This document shows positions 1 to 8,414 of a stretch of DNA of 64,000 nucleotides, piece by piece; the stretch's first letter is position 1, and every line of letters starts with the position of its first letter. Position numbers and translations under genes: made by a program. Source of the DNA: Candidatus Gastranaerophilales bacterium (GTDB lineage: Bacteria > Cyanobacteriota > Vampirovibrionia > Gastranaerophilales > Gastranaerophilaceae); NCBI GenBank assembly GCA_944324305.1, contig CALUVV010000001.1:332651-396650 (forward strand), in the 5' to 3' direction. The notes beneath the pieces are model-generated. The model searched no databases. It was not told the origin of the DNA and saw only the letters and a list, made by a program, of their open reading frames with translations.

Positions 1-349
1 TTATCCCTTCAAAAGACACTTCATCTGCAGCTGCCCCCTTAATATAAGGTACTATATATTTATTAACCCATTTTGTTCTCGGGGTATTTCCCGCTACCGG
101 ATTGCCATTCCGGTCAGTGTCCACATTATTTAAGTTATACCAATCTTCTCTCAAGCCATAATCTATTTCTGCAAGATTTATTACCTGATTGATAGTCGAA
201 TAAAACTTTTGTAAGCGTGTTTCGACAACCCGTTTTTTATAATTTTGCGTAAGAACAGGTATTGTTAAAGCCGCCACTACTCCAATTATTCCTAAAGTTA
301 CAAGAACTTCGGCAAGTGTAAAAGCCGGATTAGCTTTTGAAAAATTCAT
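1..349 (-). CDS. Prepilin-like protein (partial, 3' end outside window)
   Basis: Reading leftward from an ATG at 349 gives a short leader (MNFSKANPA) followed by FTLAEVLVTLGIIGVV, the N-methylation/cleavage motif and hydrophobic helix of type IV prepilins and type II secretion pseudopilins. Prepilin peptidase would cut before the Phe. A GGAGG (356-360 on the plus strand as CCTCC) sits six bases before the ATG and fixes the start. The frame stays open to base 1, so the C-terminus is missing. There is no G-tract in this leader, unlike eight other copies in the window. It diverges from a small XRE regulator starting at 417, which may control it. Confidence 0.85.
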   Translation of the reverse strand, partial: MNFSKANPAFTLAEVLVTLGIIGVVAALTIPVLTQNYKKRVVETRLQKFYSTINQVINLAEIDYGLREDWYNLNNVDTDRNGNPVAGNTPRTKWVNKYIVPYIKGAAADEVSFEGI

Positions 350-370
350 AAAATGCCTCCTTTATCGGAC

Positions 371-416
371 AAATAGGTCACTGACATTAATAACAATTTA
401 AGTCAAAATAGGTCAC
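371..416. promoter_or_regulatory. Direct repeats between divergent pilin and XRE genes (candidate operator)
   Basis: AAATAGGTCAC occurs at 371-381 and again at 406-416, 35 bp apart. The second copy abuts the XRE start codon. The first copy continues into GTCACTGAC, a small palindrome. Small XRE regulators commonly bind such sites next to their own promoter; binding here is inferred. Confidence 0.45.
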
Positions 417-626
417 ATGTCAAGGCTTGCACAGCTCGGTAAAAATATTGCAAAATACAGAAATAAAAAAAATTTATCGCAAGAAAAACTTGCCGAACTT
501 GTTGAGCTGTCGCGTGAGTACATAACAAGAGTTGAACGCGGACAGAAAAATATAAGTCTTAAAAAGCTTTTTGCAATCGCAGATGCTCTCGAAGTTGATT
601 TTTGCCTGTTAACAAATTTTAAATAG
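417..626 (+). CDS. Small XRE-family (Cro/CI-type) transcriptional regulator
   Basis: The 69-residue protein is almost entirely one helix-turn-helix domain (about residues 8-62): LGKNIAKYRNKKNLSQEKLAELVELSREYITRVERG fragments match the HTH_3 pattern (Q-x-x-L-A followed by Y-I-T-R-V-E-R-G). It has no second domain, as in many minimal XRE repressors. It diverges from the pilin-like gene ending upstream at 349, with a pair of direct repeats in between. No ribosome-binding site is seen before the ATG, and the message may be leaderless. Target is unknown; the adjacent pilin gene is the obvious candidate. Confidence 0.85.
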   Translation: MSRLAQLGKNIAKYRNKKNLSQEKLAELVELSREYITRVERGQKNISLKKLFAIADALEVDFCLLTNFK

Positions 627-638
627 TTCTGCTATAAT
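609..638 (+). promoter_or_regulatory. Sigma70-type promoter giving a probable leaderless mRNA
   Basis: TTAACA (609-614), 18 bp spacer, TATAAT (633-638). The permease ATG starts seven bases after the -10 box, so transcription is expected to begin at or next to the A of ATG. No Shine-Dalgarno sequence is present. Confidence 0.55.
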
Positions 639-644
639 AAACCT

Positions 645-1469
645 ATGAAAAGACTAAGGATATTTATAGGTTATCTGACACTAATTTTAATAGCAATCAG
701 CATGCTTTACCCGTTTTTTGCAATGGTTAATCTTTCATTTGCCGGTAACAATGAAATTTTTTCTCACGCAGGAAGATTTTTACATCCGAACTTAACTTTA
801 GAAAATTATAAAGATGTATTCAGAGAAATTCCGATGGGGTTATATTTCTTTAACAGCCTTTTAGTCGCGTCGATAACCACTGTAGGGCAGGTAATTTTTG
901 CATCGCTTGCGGGTTACGCTTTTGCAAGGTTAAATTTTAAATACAAAAATGCTATATTTTTAATGATATTGATAACAATGCTCATACCGCCTCAGGTAAA
1001 CATTATTCCGTTGTTTTTTCTTATGCGGGAACTGCATTTAATCGACACATATCAGGCATTAATCCTGCCTGCATTATTCGGCGGTTTTGGCATATTTTTG
1101 ATGCGTCAGTATTTTCTCGGATTTCCGAAAGATTTGGAAGAAGCAGCGAAAATTGACGGCTGTAATCTGTTCCAGACATTTTATAAGATAGCCTTGCCAT
1201 TGGCAGTACCGACAGTTGCAACTCTTGCGATATTCACTTTCGTAACAACATGGAACAGTTTCATGTGGCCGTTAATTGTAACTAACAGTGAAAGTATGCG
1301 CACACTTCCCGTAGGGCTTGCAATTTACAAAGGGAGTTTCAGAGAATTAACGCTGTGGGGAAACCTTTTAGCATGCTCGGTAATATGCACATTGCCTGTA
1401 ATCGGAGTATTTCTGCTTGGCAAAAAATACTTCATATCAGATATTTTACAAGGCAGTGTAAAAGAATAA
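645..1469 (+). CDS. Carbohydrate ABC transporter permease (MalG/UgpE type)
   Basis: The 274-residue protein has about six membrane segments and the cytoplasmic EAA loop (EEAAKIDG at 165-172, then the GLN-rich helix ending in LPLAVPT) that docks on the ATPase. This is the family of MalG, UgpE and LacG inner-membrane permeases for sugars, oligosaccharides and glycerol phosphate. No partner permease or binding protein is adjacent. A matching MsmK/UgpC-type ATPase lies at 29041-30039, so components are scattered. The gene ends one base before the convergent TPR/NHL gene. Substrate cannot be told from sequence; the nearby malQ makes an oligosaccharide plausible. Confidence 0.9.
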   Translation: MKRLRIFIGYLTLILIAISMLYPFFAMVNLSFAGNNEIFSHAGRFLHPNLTLENYKDVFREIPMGLYFFNSLLVASITTVGQVIFASLAGYAFARLNFKYKNAIFLMILITMLIPPQVNIIPLFFLMRELHLIDTYQALILPALFGGFGIFLMRQYFLGFPKDLEEAAKIDGCNLFQTFYKIALPLAVPTVATLAIFTFVTTWNSFMWPLIVTNSESMRTLPVGLAIYKGSFRELTLWGNLLACSVICTLPVIGVFLLGKKYFISDILQGSVKE

Positions 1470-2327
1470 TCAAAGCTTATATCTTAACACTGAATTTGCG
1501 CCCTGTGACGAAACAAAAAGCAAGTCACCGTTAATATGAATACCGTAAGGTTTATTTACATTTGAAATAAGCACGGAAACCGCACCTGTCGGAGTGATTT
1601 TTACAACATTGTTATTATTGTAATTTGAAACGTAAATGTTTCCGGAAGCATCACTCACCATGTCAATCGGACCGTTTATTTTAGCATCTTTGATAAATAC
1701 AATTCTTTTGCCGTCAGGGGTTATCTTGTAAATCATGTTATCCGCAAAGCAGGCAACATAAAGATTTCCGTCAGTATCTGTCGTAATCCCCGTAGGGCTT
1801 GCAATATTATTGTACATACCGTTTGTCTGCTCTATTTTCGATTTATCCGCCTGTGCAGCTTTTGTTTCTTCAGCCTTAATGGTCTGCATATCAGTATTTA
1901 AAGAGCCGGCAAGCTGCTGTGCTTTTGCATAAACGGCACTTTCGGGCGGAATTAAAGACAGGTAAGTTTTGGCTTTATCAGGCACGCCCAATTTATTACT
2001 GAGATTTGCGGCCTTATACACGGATTCATAATCATCGGGTTTTCTGACAATTATTTGTTTAAATACAGCCAGAGCAGCCTCATCCTGCTTCAAATACTCA
2101 AGGATTGACCCCAGATTATAGTAAGCGTCTATATAATTAGGGTCGATATTTATGGCCTGCCTGAAAGATGCCATTGCACGGTCATATTGCCCTATTTTGT
2201 ATAGGTCAACACCCTGATTATAATGTAATTTAGCCTCTGTCGGCGGTTCATAAGGCTGTACAGGTTCCACACAAAGTGCAAAACCTGTATTAGCCAATAA
2301 ACATAATGTTATTAATAATTTTTTCAT
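1470..2327 (-). CDS. Exported TPR and NHL-repeat protein
   Basis: An N-terminal signal peptide (about residues 1-19) is followed by tetratricopeptide repeats (about 33-130; AKLHYNQGVDLYKIGQYDRA and YIDAYYNLGSILEYLKQDEA) and then an NHL-type beta-propeller segment (about 170-285) with the repeated GI-T-D-x-D-GNLYVA / GNIYVSN pattern. TPRs bind proteins and NHL propellers are usually ligand or protein platforms, so this is probably a periplasmic or surface scaffold. Only about three NHL units are seen, fewer than the five to six of a closed propeller. It lies 11 bp downstream of malQ on the same strand and is likely co-transcribed with it. Confidence 0.8.
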   Translation of the reverse strand: MKKLLITLCLLANTGFALCVEPVQPYEPPTEAKLHYNQGVDLYKIGQYDRAMASFRQAINIDPNYIDAYYNLGSILEYLKQDEAALAVFKQIIVRKPDDYESVYKAANLSNKLGVPDKAKTYLSLIPPESAVYAKAQQLAGSLNTDMQTIKAEETKAAQADKSKIEQTNGMYNNIASPTGITTDTDGNLYVACFADNMIYKITPDGKRIVFIKDAKINGPIDMVSDASGNIYVSNYNNNNVVKITPTGAVSVLISNVNKPYGIHINGDLLFVSSQGANSVLRYKL

Positions 2328-2338
2328 TAAATTCTCCG

Positions 2339-4228
2339 TTAACTATTTTGCAAAGCATCAAGCTGTTCAATAAGCTTTTGATTTTTTTCCGCAAATTCGT
2401 GACCTCTTGCAATTATAGCTAATTTTAAAATATTTGCAAGATTAATAGCATAAAGTTCTTTATAGTTATCGGGAAGTCTCAAGCTCCAGTTTGCATCTCC
2501 TGATGTTCCGGGTCTGTTGTAAACATCGTAAACATTGAAATAGTCAGTGAAGAATATTTGAATATTTTCAGCCTGTGACGCAAACATTTCAACAAGTTTT
2601 GTTTGCGCAAGAAATTCCGCATCGTCAGTAAGATGAACAATAATATCATCTTTATTATCAGCCTCGGCAAATAAGTCATCCACAAGGTTTTTAGCATGAA
2701 GGTATCCGCCATGGGTATGAATATTTTGATCAGCCCACATTTTTATAGGTTCATTATCATGGGTGCCGACCATTGCCCAGCATTTTTTATCTATATTGCA
2801 GCATCTGTAGGGGTCTTTAGGCTTGTCAGCTTCCACAAACTGCGTAAGCTTCATACCTTGCAAGCCGTATTCTTTCATAACCGCAGCAACAGGATTTGTA
2901 AGAGTACCCAAATCCTCGCAAACAATTGCGTCTTTGTCCAAACCTTCTTCTTTTGCCGCAGCAATAACGATTTTTTCAATCAGTCTGCCGTAATCTTTAA
3001 TTTGCTTTTTAGATAAAGTTTTAACCCTTTTTTCTTTATCTGCCGTAAGCTCCATATCCAAATCTTCTATTTTGGCAATAGCATATTTGGAAAGTTCCGG
3101 ATGTTCGGGAGATGAGTATAATCTGCCCGCACCCTGTTCGATTTTAGGTTTCTTTCCTGATTTGTAAACCCACGGGTCAATAAGTCCGACAATATGGTCA
3201 ATTCTTACGCCGCCGGGATTTTCTCTGAACATTTTTTTGTATAAGTTTTTCAACAGCTGGCCGCCTTCATCCAAAGAGCCGTCAGCATTATACATTCTGT
3301 CAGGATCCATTACAGGGAAGCCCCATGCCTGCCCGTCTTTTGAGAAATAATCAGGAGGACAGCCGAGGCACCAGCCTTTTAGGAATAATGCCTGATAAGC
3401 CCATGTATCGCGGTCAGAGAAGGCAACCTGTCTGTCTGCAATCATTTTAATACCATGTTTTTGGGCAAACTTTCTTGTTTCCTCATTCTGCTTGCTTATA
3501 ATAAATTGAGTAAATTTATAAAGTTCAATTTCATCGGAATATTTATTTTCAATCTCTTTAATTCTTTCTGCAAACTGCATTTTTTGTTCAATTGATTGCG
3601 GATTAAAAAGATTTTTATCTGTTTCGGAATTCCATAAAGGCCAGTAATCATTTCCATGTTCAATTGACAAAGCTTCATAAAGGCTGTCTTTATCCAGCCA
3701 GAAACTGTTTTCTCTTTTAAAATGTTCAAATTCTTTTTCAAGTTTTTTAACAGGATTGGCTTTAAAGTTATTCCAGGCTTCCTGCAAAGCTTCGCTGTAT
3801 CTTTTGTAAGCGTAAGAATAAGCAGTTTTGTTAACATCCTTATTCGGGTTATCATTAATTATTTCGTTATAAGTATTTTCTGAAAGAATTTTACCCCAGG
3901 CTTTGGTTGTTAAGTCTTTAAGGTTGATAAATAAAGGGTTATCAGAAAATATTGTACCGGTATACGGAGAAGAATCGCAGGATTTTGTTTTACCTGCAGG
4001 TCCAAGCTGGATAGCATCAAACAAACCTGATGCATACTCAATAAATTCTTTCCCGCCGTCAGAATTAATACTGCCAAAACCTGTATTTTGATTTTGAGCA
4101 GCAGGGAAACTTCCGTTATGCATAATAAAAGCTAAATTTTTCTTCCCTAAAACCTTAAGAGCTTTTCTGATAGTTTTTTTTGCTTTTTCGTCTAAAACAT
4201 TAGAGTGTTTTTCTAAAGTACAAGTCAT
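2339..4228 (-). CDS. malQ: 4-alpha-glucanotransferase (amylomaltase, GH77)
   Basis: The enzyme transfers alpha-1,4-glucan chains during maltodextrin or glycogen turnover in the cytoplasm. GH77 hallmarks are present: CPPDYFSKDGQAWG (290-303), RIDHIVG (342-348, nucleophile Asp344), CEDLG (437-441, acid/base Glu438) and GTHDN (488-492, Asp491), then a SGDANWSLRLP segment near the C-terminus. At 629 residues it is longer than a minimal amylomaltase (about 500) because of an inserted helical region around 120-245. A GAAGGGG ribosome-binding site supports the ATG at 4228. A palindrome at 4260-4272 upstream matches one in front of the neighbouring XRE gene, suggesting repression by that regulator. 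Confidence 0.93.
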   Translation of the reverse strand: MTCTLEKHSNVLDEKAKKTIRKALKVLGKKNLAFIMHNGSFPAAQNQNTGFGSINSDGGKEFIEYASGLFDAIQLGPAGKTKSCDSSPYTGTIFSDNPLFINLKDLTTKAWGKILSENTYNEIINDNPNKDVNKTAYSYAYKRYSEALQEAWNNFKANPVKKLEKEFEHFKRENSFWLDKDSLYEALSIEHGNDYWPLWNSETDKNLFNPQSIEQKMQFAERIKEIENKYSDEIELYKFTQFIISKQNEETRKFAQKHGIKMIADRQVAFSDRDTWAYQALFLKGWCLGCPPDYFSKDGQAWGFPVMDPDRMYNADGSLDEGGQLLKNLYKKMFRENPGGVRIDHIVGLIDPWVYKSGKKPKIEQGAGRLYSSPEHPELSKYAIAKIEDLDMELTADKEKRVKTLSKKQIKDYGRLIEKIVIAAAKEEGLDKDAIVCEDLGTLTNPVAAVMKEYGLQGMKLTQFVEADKPKDPYRCCNIDKKCWAMVGTHDNEPIKMWADQNIHTHGGYLHAKNLVDDLFAEADNKDDIIVHLTDDAEFLAQTKLVEMFASQAENIQIFFTDYFNVYDVYNRPGTSGDANWSLRLPDNYKELYAINLANILKLAIIARGHEFAEKNQKLIEQLDALQNS

Positions 4229-4259
4229 ATTTACCCCTTCTTCCTATATATCAACAAAA

Positions 4260-4272
4260 ATGATAATATCAT
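4260..4272. promoter_or_regulatory. Palindromic operator candidate upstream of malQ
   Basis: ATGATAATATCAT is an inverted repeat with core TGATA-A-TATCA. It lies 32 bp before the malQ start codon. The same core recurs at 4651-4661 in front of the XRE gene, so one regulator probably binds both. Confidence 0.55.
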
Positions 4273-4287
4273 GAGGTATTTTTTTTT

Positions 4288-4614
4288 TCAACTAACAGTC
4301 ATAAAAGCCGCATTCAATAATTTGTATATAAGACGTTTATTATTTTTATCCTGTTTTTCAATAATATTTATAATTTCTTCATCAATGTTTTCGGGTAAAT
4401 TTACGGATGAAAACTTAAAAAATTCGATTAGTTCGACTTCCAGAACAGCAGCAATTTTTTCAAGCACATGCAGGGATGGGTAAAATCTTCCCGACTCAAT
4501 CCCGGAGAGCGAAGAAGTCTCGATATCAATCATTTCGGATAACTGCTCCTGAGTTAAGCCCTTAAATTTTCTGATTTCTTTTATTCTTTTGCCTAATAAC
4601 TTTTTATTATCCAT
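4288..4614 (-). CDS. XRE-family transcriptional regulator next to malQ
   Basis: This 108-residue protein has an N-terminal helix-turn-helix (about residues 6-65; KRIKEIRKFKGLTQEQLSEM then SSLSGIESGRFYPSLHVLEKIA) and a short acidic C-terminal tail with a Glu/Asp-rich helix. It is encoded upstream of malQ on the same strand, separated by about 60 bp that contain a palindrome. A second copy of that palindrome lies 36-48 bp upstream of its own start. This is the usual layout for an autoregulated repressor that also controls the next gene. Effector unknown. Confidence 0.85.
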   Translation of the reverse strand: MDNKKLLGKRIKEIRKFKGLTQEQLSEMIDIETSSLSGIESGRFYPSLHVLEKIAAVLEVELIEFFKFSSVNLPENIDEEIINIIEKQDKNNKRLIYKLLNAAFMTVS

Positions 4615-4649
4615 ATGTTAATGATACCTTGATATTCTTATAAAAATAA

Positions 4650-4662
4650 GTGATAATATCAC
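4650..4662. promoter_or_regulatory. Palindromic operator candidate upstream of the XRE gene
   Basis: GTGATAATATCAC is a perfect six-base inverted repeat around one central base. It shares its core with 4261-4271. It lies 36 bp upstream of the XRE start at 4614 and also faces the promoter of the pilin-like gene at 4853. Confidence 0.6.
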
Positions 4663-4702
4663 GTTTTTTAATTTAAATTACGTAATAAACACTTTATACC
4701 CC

Positions 4703-4731
4703 TTGACAATCACTTAAAAATAATTTAAAAT
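4703..4731 (+). promoter_or_regulatory. Consensus promoter of the first tandem pilin-like gene
   Basis: TTGACA (4703-4708), 17 bp, TAAAAT (4726-4731). The expected start near 4738 leaves an untranslated leader of about 115 bases. Layout and -10 box match the promoter of the next paralog at 5691-5719. Confidence 0.7.
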
Positions 4732-4852
4732 AAGTGTACAACAATGAGTTTTTCAAAAACTATGATTACTGCATATACGATAAACGGCTATAACATAGAG
4801 TAGTTTTATAGAGAGTAAATCTTAACAAGAAAGAAAGAAAGGTGAAAAGATT

Positions 4853-5509
4853 ATGACAAAACACTATGGTTTCACACTTGCAGAAGTGTTAATTACATTG
4901 GGTATCATCGGGGTAGTTGCCGCAATGACTATGCCTACATTAATGAATTCAACTCAGGGAGCTCAGTACAAAGCCGCTTATAAAAAGGCTTTATCAGCTT
5001 TATCACAAGCTGTTGTATTGAACGTTGCTTTAGAAGATTACAACTTTGCTGACCTTGATGGTGAAAACTATAATCTCACAGACATGCTGTCTTCCCGCAT
5101 GAATGTTGTAAGAAGTGAAGTAGGAGCTTCGAATATTAAAAACGGCGACAAAGATTACACAGTAACTACTACAACAGGAACCCGCGAAGGAACTGCAGGT
5201 GTTGATATTGAGCAAGCTAACACAACATTGTTCTTTAATGACGGAATCATGTTTTCATTCCCGACAGACTCTGCAAATTGCTCTAAAGACGACACAACAG
5301 GAAGTACTACACCTTGCTATGGTTTCATCGATGTTAACGGTGTAAAAGCTCCGAACAAAATGGTTAAATGCGACAGCGGTACTGTTGACGGCACAGGTGC
5401 TAACGCTTGTCAGGTTAAGAACCCGACTGACGTTTATCCGGTTGTATTCTATGACCAGACAATGCTTCCAAACTCACCGGCTGCAAGAGCTGTACTATAC
5501 GGTAAATAA
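4853..5509 (+). CDS. Prepilin-like protein, tandem copy 1
   Basis: The 218-residue protein has a short leader (MTKHYG) cut before FTLAEVLITLGIIGVVAAM, the class III/IV prepilin signature; the rest is a pilin-like globular domain with SQGAQYKAAYKKALSALSQA-type alpha-spine residues and a few Cys pairs. AAAGGTGAAAAGATT precedes the ATG. Strong promoter, long leader, no G-tract in the leader and a clear terminator suggest a constitutively made, possibly major, pilin or pseudopilin. It is about two-thirds identical by eye to the next gene; both keep the first 60 residues, the central TTLFFNDGIMFSFPTD and the C-terminal NSPAARAVLYxK. Confidence 0.88.
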   Translation: MTKHYGFTLAEVLITLGIIGVVAAMTMPTLMNSTQGAQYKAAYKKALSALSQAVVLNVALEDYNFADLDGENYNLTDMLSSRMNVVRSEVGASNIKNGDKDYTVTTTTGTREGTAGVDIEQANTTLFFNDGIMFSFPTDSANCSKDDTTGSTTPCYGFIDVNGVKAPNKMVKCDSGTVDGTGANACQVKNPTDVYPVVFYDQTMLPNSPAARAVLYGK

Positions 5510-5577
5510 TAAGATTATGCGATGTCACTTTGCTTAATCAGCAAAACGGCATGTTTAAAAAGTTCGAATCTTTTTGT

Positions 5578-5606
5578 CGGCGGAGTTTCACCCCGCCGTT
5601 TTTTTA
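5578..5606 (+). terminator. Rho-independent terminator after pilin copy 1
   Basis: CGGCGG (5578-5583) pairs with CCGCCG (5593-5598) around a nine-base loop, followed by a run of T. Confidence 0.85.
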
Positions 5607-5690
5607 TATTTTTATACTCTAAATGTATGATTTTTTGTTTTCTAATCCTTGAGAATTAGTTAAAATTAATTAATAATTTTTGTTAAGCTA

Positions 5691-5719
5691 TTGACTTTTC
5701 ATGACAAATACTTTAAAAT
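5691..5719 (+). promoter_or_regulatory. Consensus promoter of the second tandem pilin-like gene
   Basis: TTGACT (5691-5696), 17 bp, TAAAAT (5714-5719). Predicted leader is about 140 bases. The leader shares TTTTTCAAAA and a GCATAT box with the leader of copy 1. The 358 bp gap between the two genes holds only the terminator, this promoter and the leader. Confidence 0.7.
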
Positions 5720-5868
5720 GAGGTTACAAAAAGATTTTTCAAAAGAGTTTTTATGCATATCCACATGTTTTGGAGAGATTCGATATATAATAAAGGATAG
5801 AGAGATAAAGGCGTAAAACATTTTTTGAGGGATCAGAAAGTTTTACTAAAAAGAAAGGTGAAAAGATT

Positions 5869-6531
5869 ATGACAAAAAGATTCGGCTTTACACTCGCAGA
5901 AGTGTTAATCACATTAGGTATCATCGGTGTTGTAGCTGCAATGACTATGCCTACATTGATGAACTCAACTCAAGGTGCTCAGTACAAAGCTGCTTACAAA
6001 AAAGCTTTATCAGCTTTATCACAAGCTGTTGTATTGAACGTTGCTTTGGATGACTACAACTTTGCTGATTTAACAGGTACTCAAGGTGACTATCAATTAG
6101 CTACTATGTTACAAAATCGTATGAATGTTGTTAGAAGCGAAACCGGTTCAGGTAACGTAACAACTTCAAGCGGTAATGCATATACTGCAACAAATACAGC
6201 AGGTAAAACTAACGATACTGGCAACATTACTATTGATCAAGCTAACACAACATTGTTCTTCAATGACGGTATTATGTTCTCATTCCCGACAGATACAAAA
6301 CAATGTACACAAGATTCAACTTTAGTTGGTCAAGCTTGTAAAGGTTTTATCGATGTTAACGGTGTAAAAGCTCCGAACAAACTTATCAAATGTGATACAG
6401 GAAGCGTTACAGGTACAGGTGCTAACGCATGTCAGGTTACTAACCCGACTGACGTTTATCCGGTTATCTTCTATGACCAAACAATCCTTCCGAACTCACC
6501 TGCAGCAAGAGCTGTATTATACGCTAAATAG
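5869..6531 (+). CDS. Prepilin-like protein, tandem copy 2
   Basis: A 220-residue paralog of the preceding gene: leader MTKRFG, then FTLAEVLITLGIIGVVAAMTMPTLM and an almost unchanged first 60 residues. The middle (about 65-115) is divergent and Thr/Asn-rich, while TTLFFNDGIMFSFPTD and the Cys-bounded FIDVNGVKAPNK segment are conserved. The leader-to-ATG sequence (AAAGGTGAAAAGATT) is identical to that of copy 1. The pattern of conserved frame and variable middle suggests tandem duplication followed by surface diversification. Probably assembled by the same pilus or pseudopilus machinery as PilT at 17795; that link is inferred. Confidence 0.88.
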   Translation: MTKRFGFTLAEVLITLGIIGVVAAMTMPTLMNSTQGAQYKAAYKKALSALSQAVVLNVALDDYNFADLTGTQGDYQLATMLQNRMNVVRSETGSGNVTTSSGNAYTATNTAGKTNDTGNITIDQANTTLFFNDGIMFSFPTDTKQCTQDSTLVGQACKGFIDVNGVKAPNKLIKCDTGSVTGTGANACQVTNPTDVYPVIFYDQTILPNSPAARAVLYAK

Positions 6532-6556
6532 TTTGGAATACAAAAATTTCAAAAAA

Positions 6557-6588
6557 GAATCCGTAAAAATTTACGGGTTCTTTTTTTT
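6557..6588. terminator. Terminator between convergent pilin and U32 genes
   Basis: GAATCCGTAAA and TTTACGGGTTC form a long stem with a short loop, followed by eight T on the plus strand. It lies between converging genes and may serve both. Confidence 0.8.
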
Positions 6589-6590
6589 AT

Positions 6591-8234
6591 TTAATTTTGA
6601 AAAAATTTATTTAAAAGCAAAGGGATAAATTTAGCATTTAATGCACTAAAGTCAAATACAAACTCATTAACTCCGGATCTGTAGAGTTCTTCTACTTTAT
6701 CAAATTCTTCCAGTATTTTATCTTCAAACATATGCATCCTGCAGAAACCGTCACACGTAAAGGGATAAATTTTATCCAATGAAGGGTCATGCAGGGCATA
6801 GCCGCCTCTATGGCAGGGAGCTTTGCAGGAAAGACGCGAAATTATCGCGCTGTCATTATTTAACGGGCAAAGTCCTAAACTCGGCACTCTTATATTTCCT
6901 GCAATAGTGTACTTTTTATTCGGAATATCATTTTTTACTTTTTTAATAGTTTTAATTGTGCTTTCAATATCCGAAAAAGATGTAAAATCAACAGTATTAA
7001 TCTGTGAAAGATTATTTAAACATTTTATTGAAAGACTGTTTAATAAATTTATCCCCTGCCCTATTTCTATCGGAATATGATTTATATCAGGGTCGTTAAT
7101 TGCGGTCCAAAAATAACCTATATTATTAATTATAAGACTGTCAGGGGCAGGGTTTGTCAAAAGAATTTGTTTTACATACTCATAAACCCTGTCAAAATCC
7201 CTTTCAATAAGAATTCTCGGAGTTGAAAGCTGGAATTTAATCCCGTATTTTGTACAGAATTTTTTTACTTTCATTATAATATCGCTGAAACTGCTTGTCG
7301 CAAGGTCGCATGTAGCAAGAATTTCACCGTACTCAATCGAATAAACAGGGGTTGTTCCGATTTTTTTAATATATTTTTCAAGTTCTTTTAACTGCGCAAG
7401 TTCTGACAGGCGGAGATTAATTTTATATATATCTTTTTTGGAGTAGTCAAAAGTCTGTCTGATTTTAGGTTTTGCGATTTTCCATTCAAAATTTTTAATG
7501 TTCTTGCTGAATTTAAAGTCCTGCCCTTCGGCACTTACAACAACACCTAAGAAATGATTGGTACTGTAAATACTTTTTCTGACATGCTTAAACGGAAGTT
7601 TTTGATGCTTAAAAAGCTTAGGTTTATCCAAAATCTTTTGAATAAGCTCTATAGCTTCAAGAATTTCTTCTGAATTGTTAAATTTCCCTTTTATAACAAC
7701 ACTGTCTATTGCTTTAAGTTTTTTTATATCTTCGGCGCAGTATGGAAGGTTGTCACTGTCTATTGCCAGCGGAAGCTTTGTATATTGCTTAATCTTGGCA
7801 ATATTTTTCATATAAATTTCTTCGGTAATAATAATTTCGTCAACTTTGTGGAAATTATTTATAAAATCTATCCCCGCAAGATTATGGATATCAAAATAAG
7901 AATCTGCAATTACCTTGAAAGGGAGATTAAACACCTTTACAGCTTCCAGTATTGCAAAACTGTTAATAAATATTCCGTCTATGCCCGCCGTTTTTAAAAA
8001 TCTCAGCATTTTTTTGATTTCAGGCAGGTTTTCCTCGGTTATATCATGTTTAAAGTTTATATAAATTGAGCAGCTGTTTCGCTTCGCTGCCTCGACAAAT
8101 TCATTTACATACTCAAAATTATTATTTAGAAACTTCTTATAATAAACGTAATAATCCCTGCAAGATGTTTTTCCCGCAAAAACATCGATGTCTTCAGGCT
8201 TTTTAACAGGTGAAACTATTTTTATACTTCCCAT
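6591..8234 (-). CDS. U32-family protein (peptidase U32-like, Fe-S type)
   Basis: The 547-residue protein has a TIM-barrel-like N-terminal half and, near the C-terminus, the cysteine cluster of U32 proteins: LGLCPL (Cys456), SCKAPC (Cys470, Cys474) and CDGFC (Cys494, Cys498). In RlhA, TrhP and UbiU/UbiV, characterised members of the family, such cysteines hold an Fe-S cluster and the proteins act in RNA hydroxylation or oxygen-independent ubiquinone hydroxylation rather than proteolysis. Which activity applies here is not clear. It stands alone between two terminator or promoter regions. Confidence 0.75.
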   Translation of the reverse strand: MGSIKIVSPVKKPEDIDVFAGKTSCRDYYVYYKKFLNNNFEYVNEFVEAAKRNSCSIYINFKHDITEENLPEIKKMLRFLKTAGIDGIFINSFAILEAVKVFNLPFKVIADSYFDIHNLAGIDFINNFHKVDEIIITEEIYMKNIAKIKQYTKLPLAIDSDNLPYCAEDIKKLKAIDSVVIKGKFNNSEEILEAIELIQKILDKPKLFKHQKLPFKHVRKSIYSTNHFLGVVVSAEGQDFKFSKNIKNFEWKIAKPKIRQTFDYSKKDIYKINLRLSELAQLKELEKYIKKIGTTPVYSIEYGEILATCDLATSSFSDIIMKVKKFCTKYGIKFQLSTPRILIERDFDRVYEYVKQILLTNPAPDSLIINNIGYFWTAINDPDINHIPIEIGQGINLLNSLSIKCLNNLSQINTVDFTSFSDIESTIKTIKKVKNDIPNKKYTIAGNIRVPSLGLCPLNNDSAIISRLSCKAPCHRGGYALHDPSLDKIYPFTCDGFCRMHMFEDKILEEFDKVEELYRSGVNEFVFDFSALNAKFIPLLLNKFFQN

Positions 8235-8414
8235 AAACTGATTATAGCATATAAATCAAATGTAAACAAATCTTTACAAATAACGAAAAATTAAGCAATT
8301 TTTTGGGAAAGAAATACTTAGTATATACATAAGGAATATTTAGGATAGTCTGACACACTTTCTCATCAAACACATCAATAGGATTACAATTAAATTTAGG
8401 GAGGACACCAATCA

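Noticed and set aside
2696..4091. Plus-strand open frames inside malQ
   Set aside because: They lie opposite conserved GH77 motifs and look like composition shadows.
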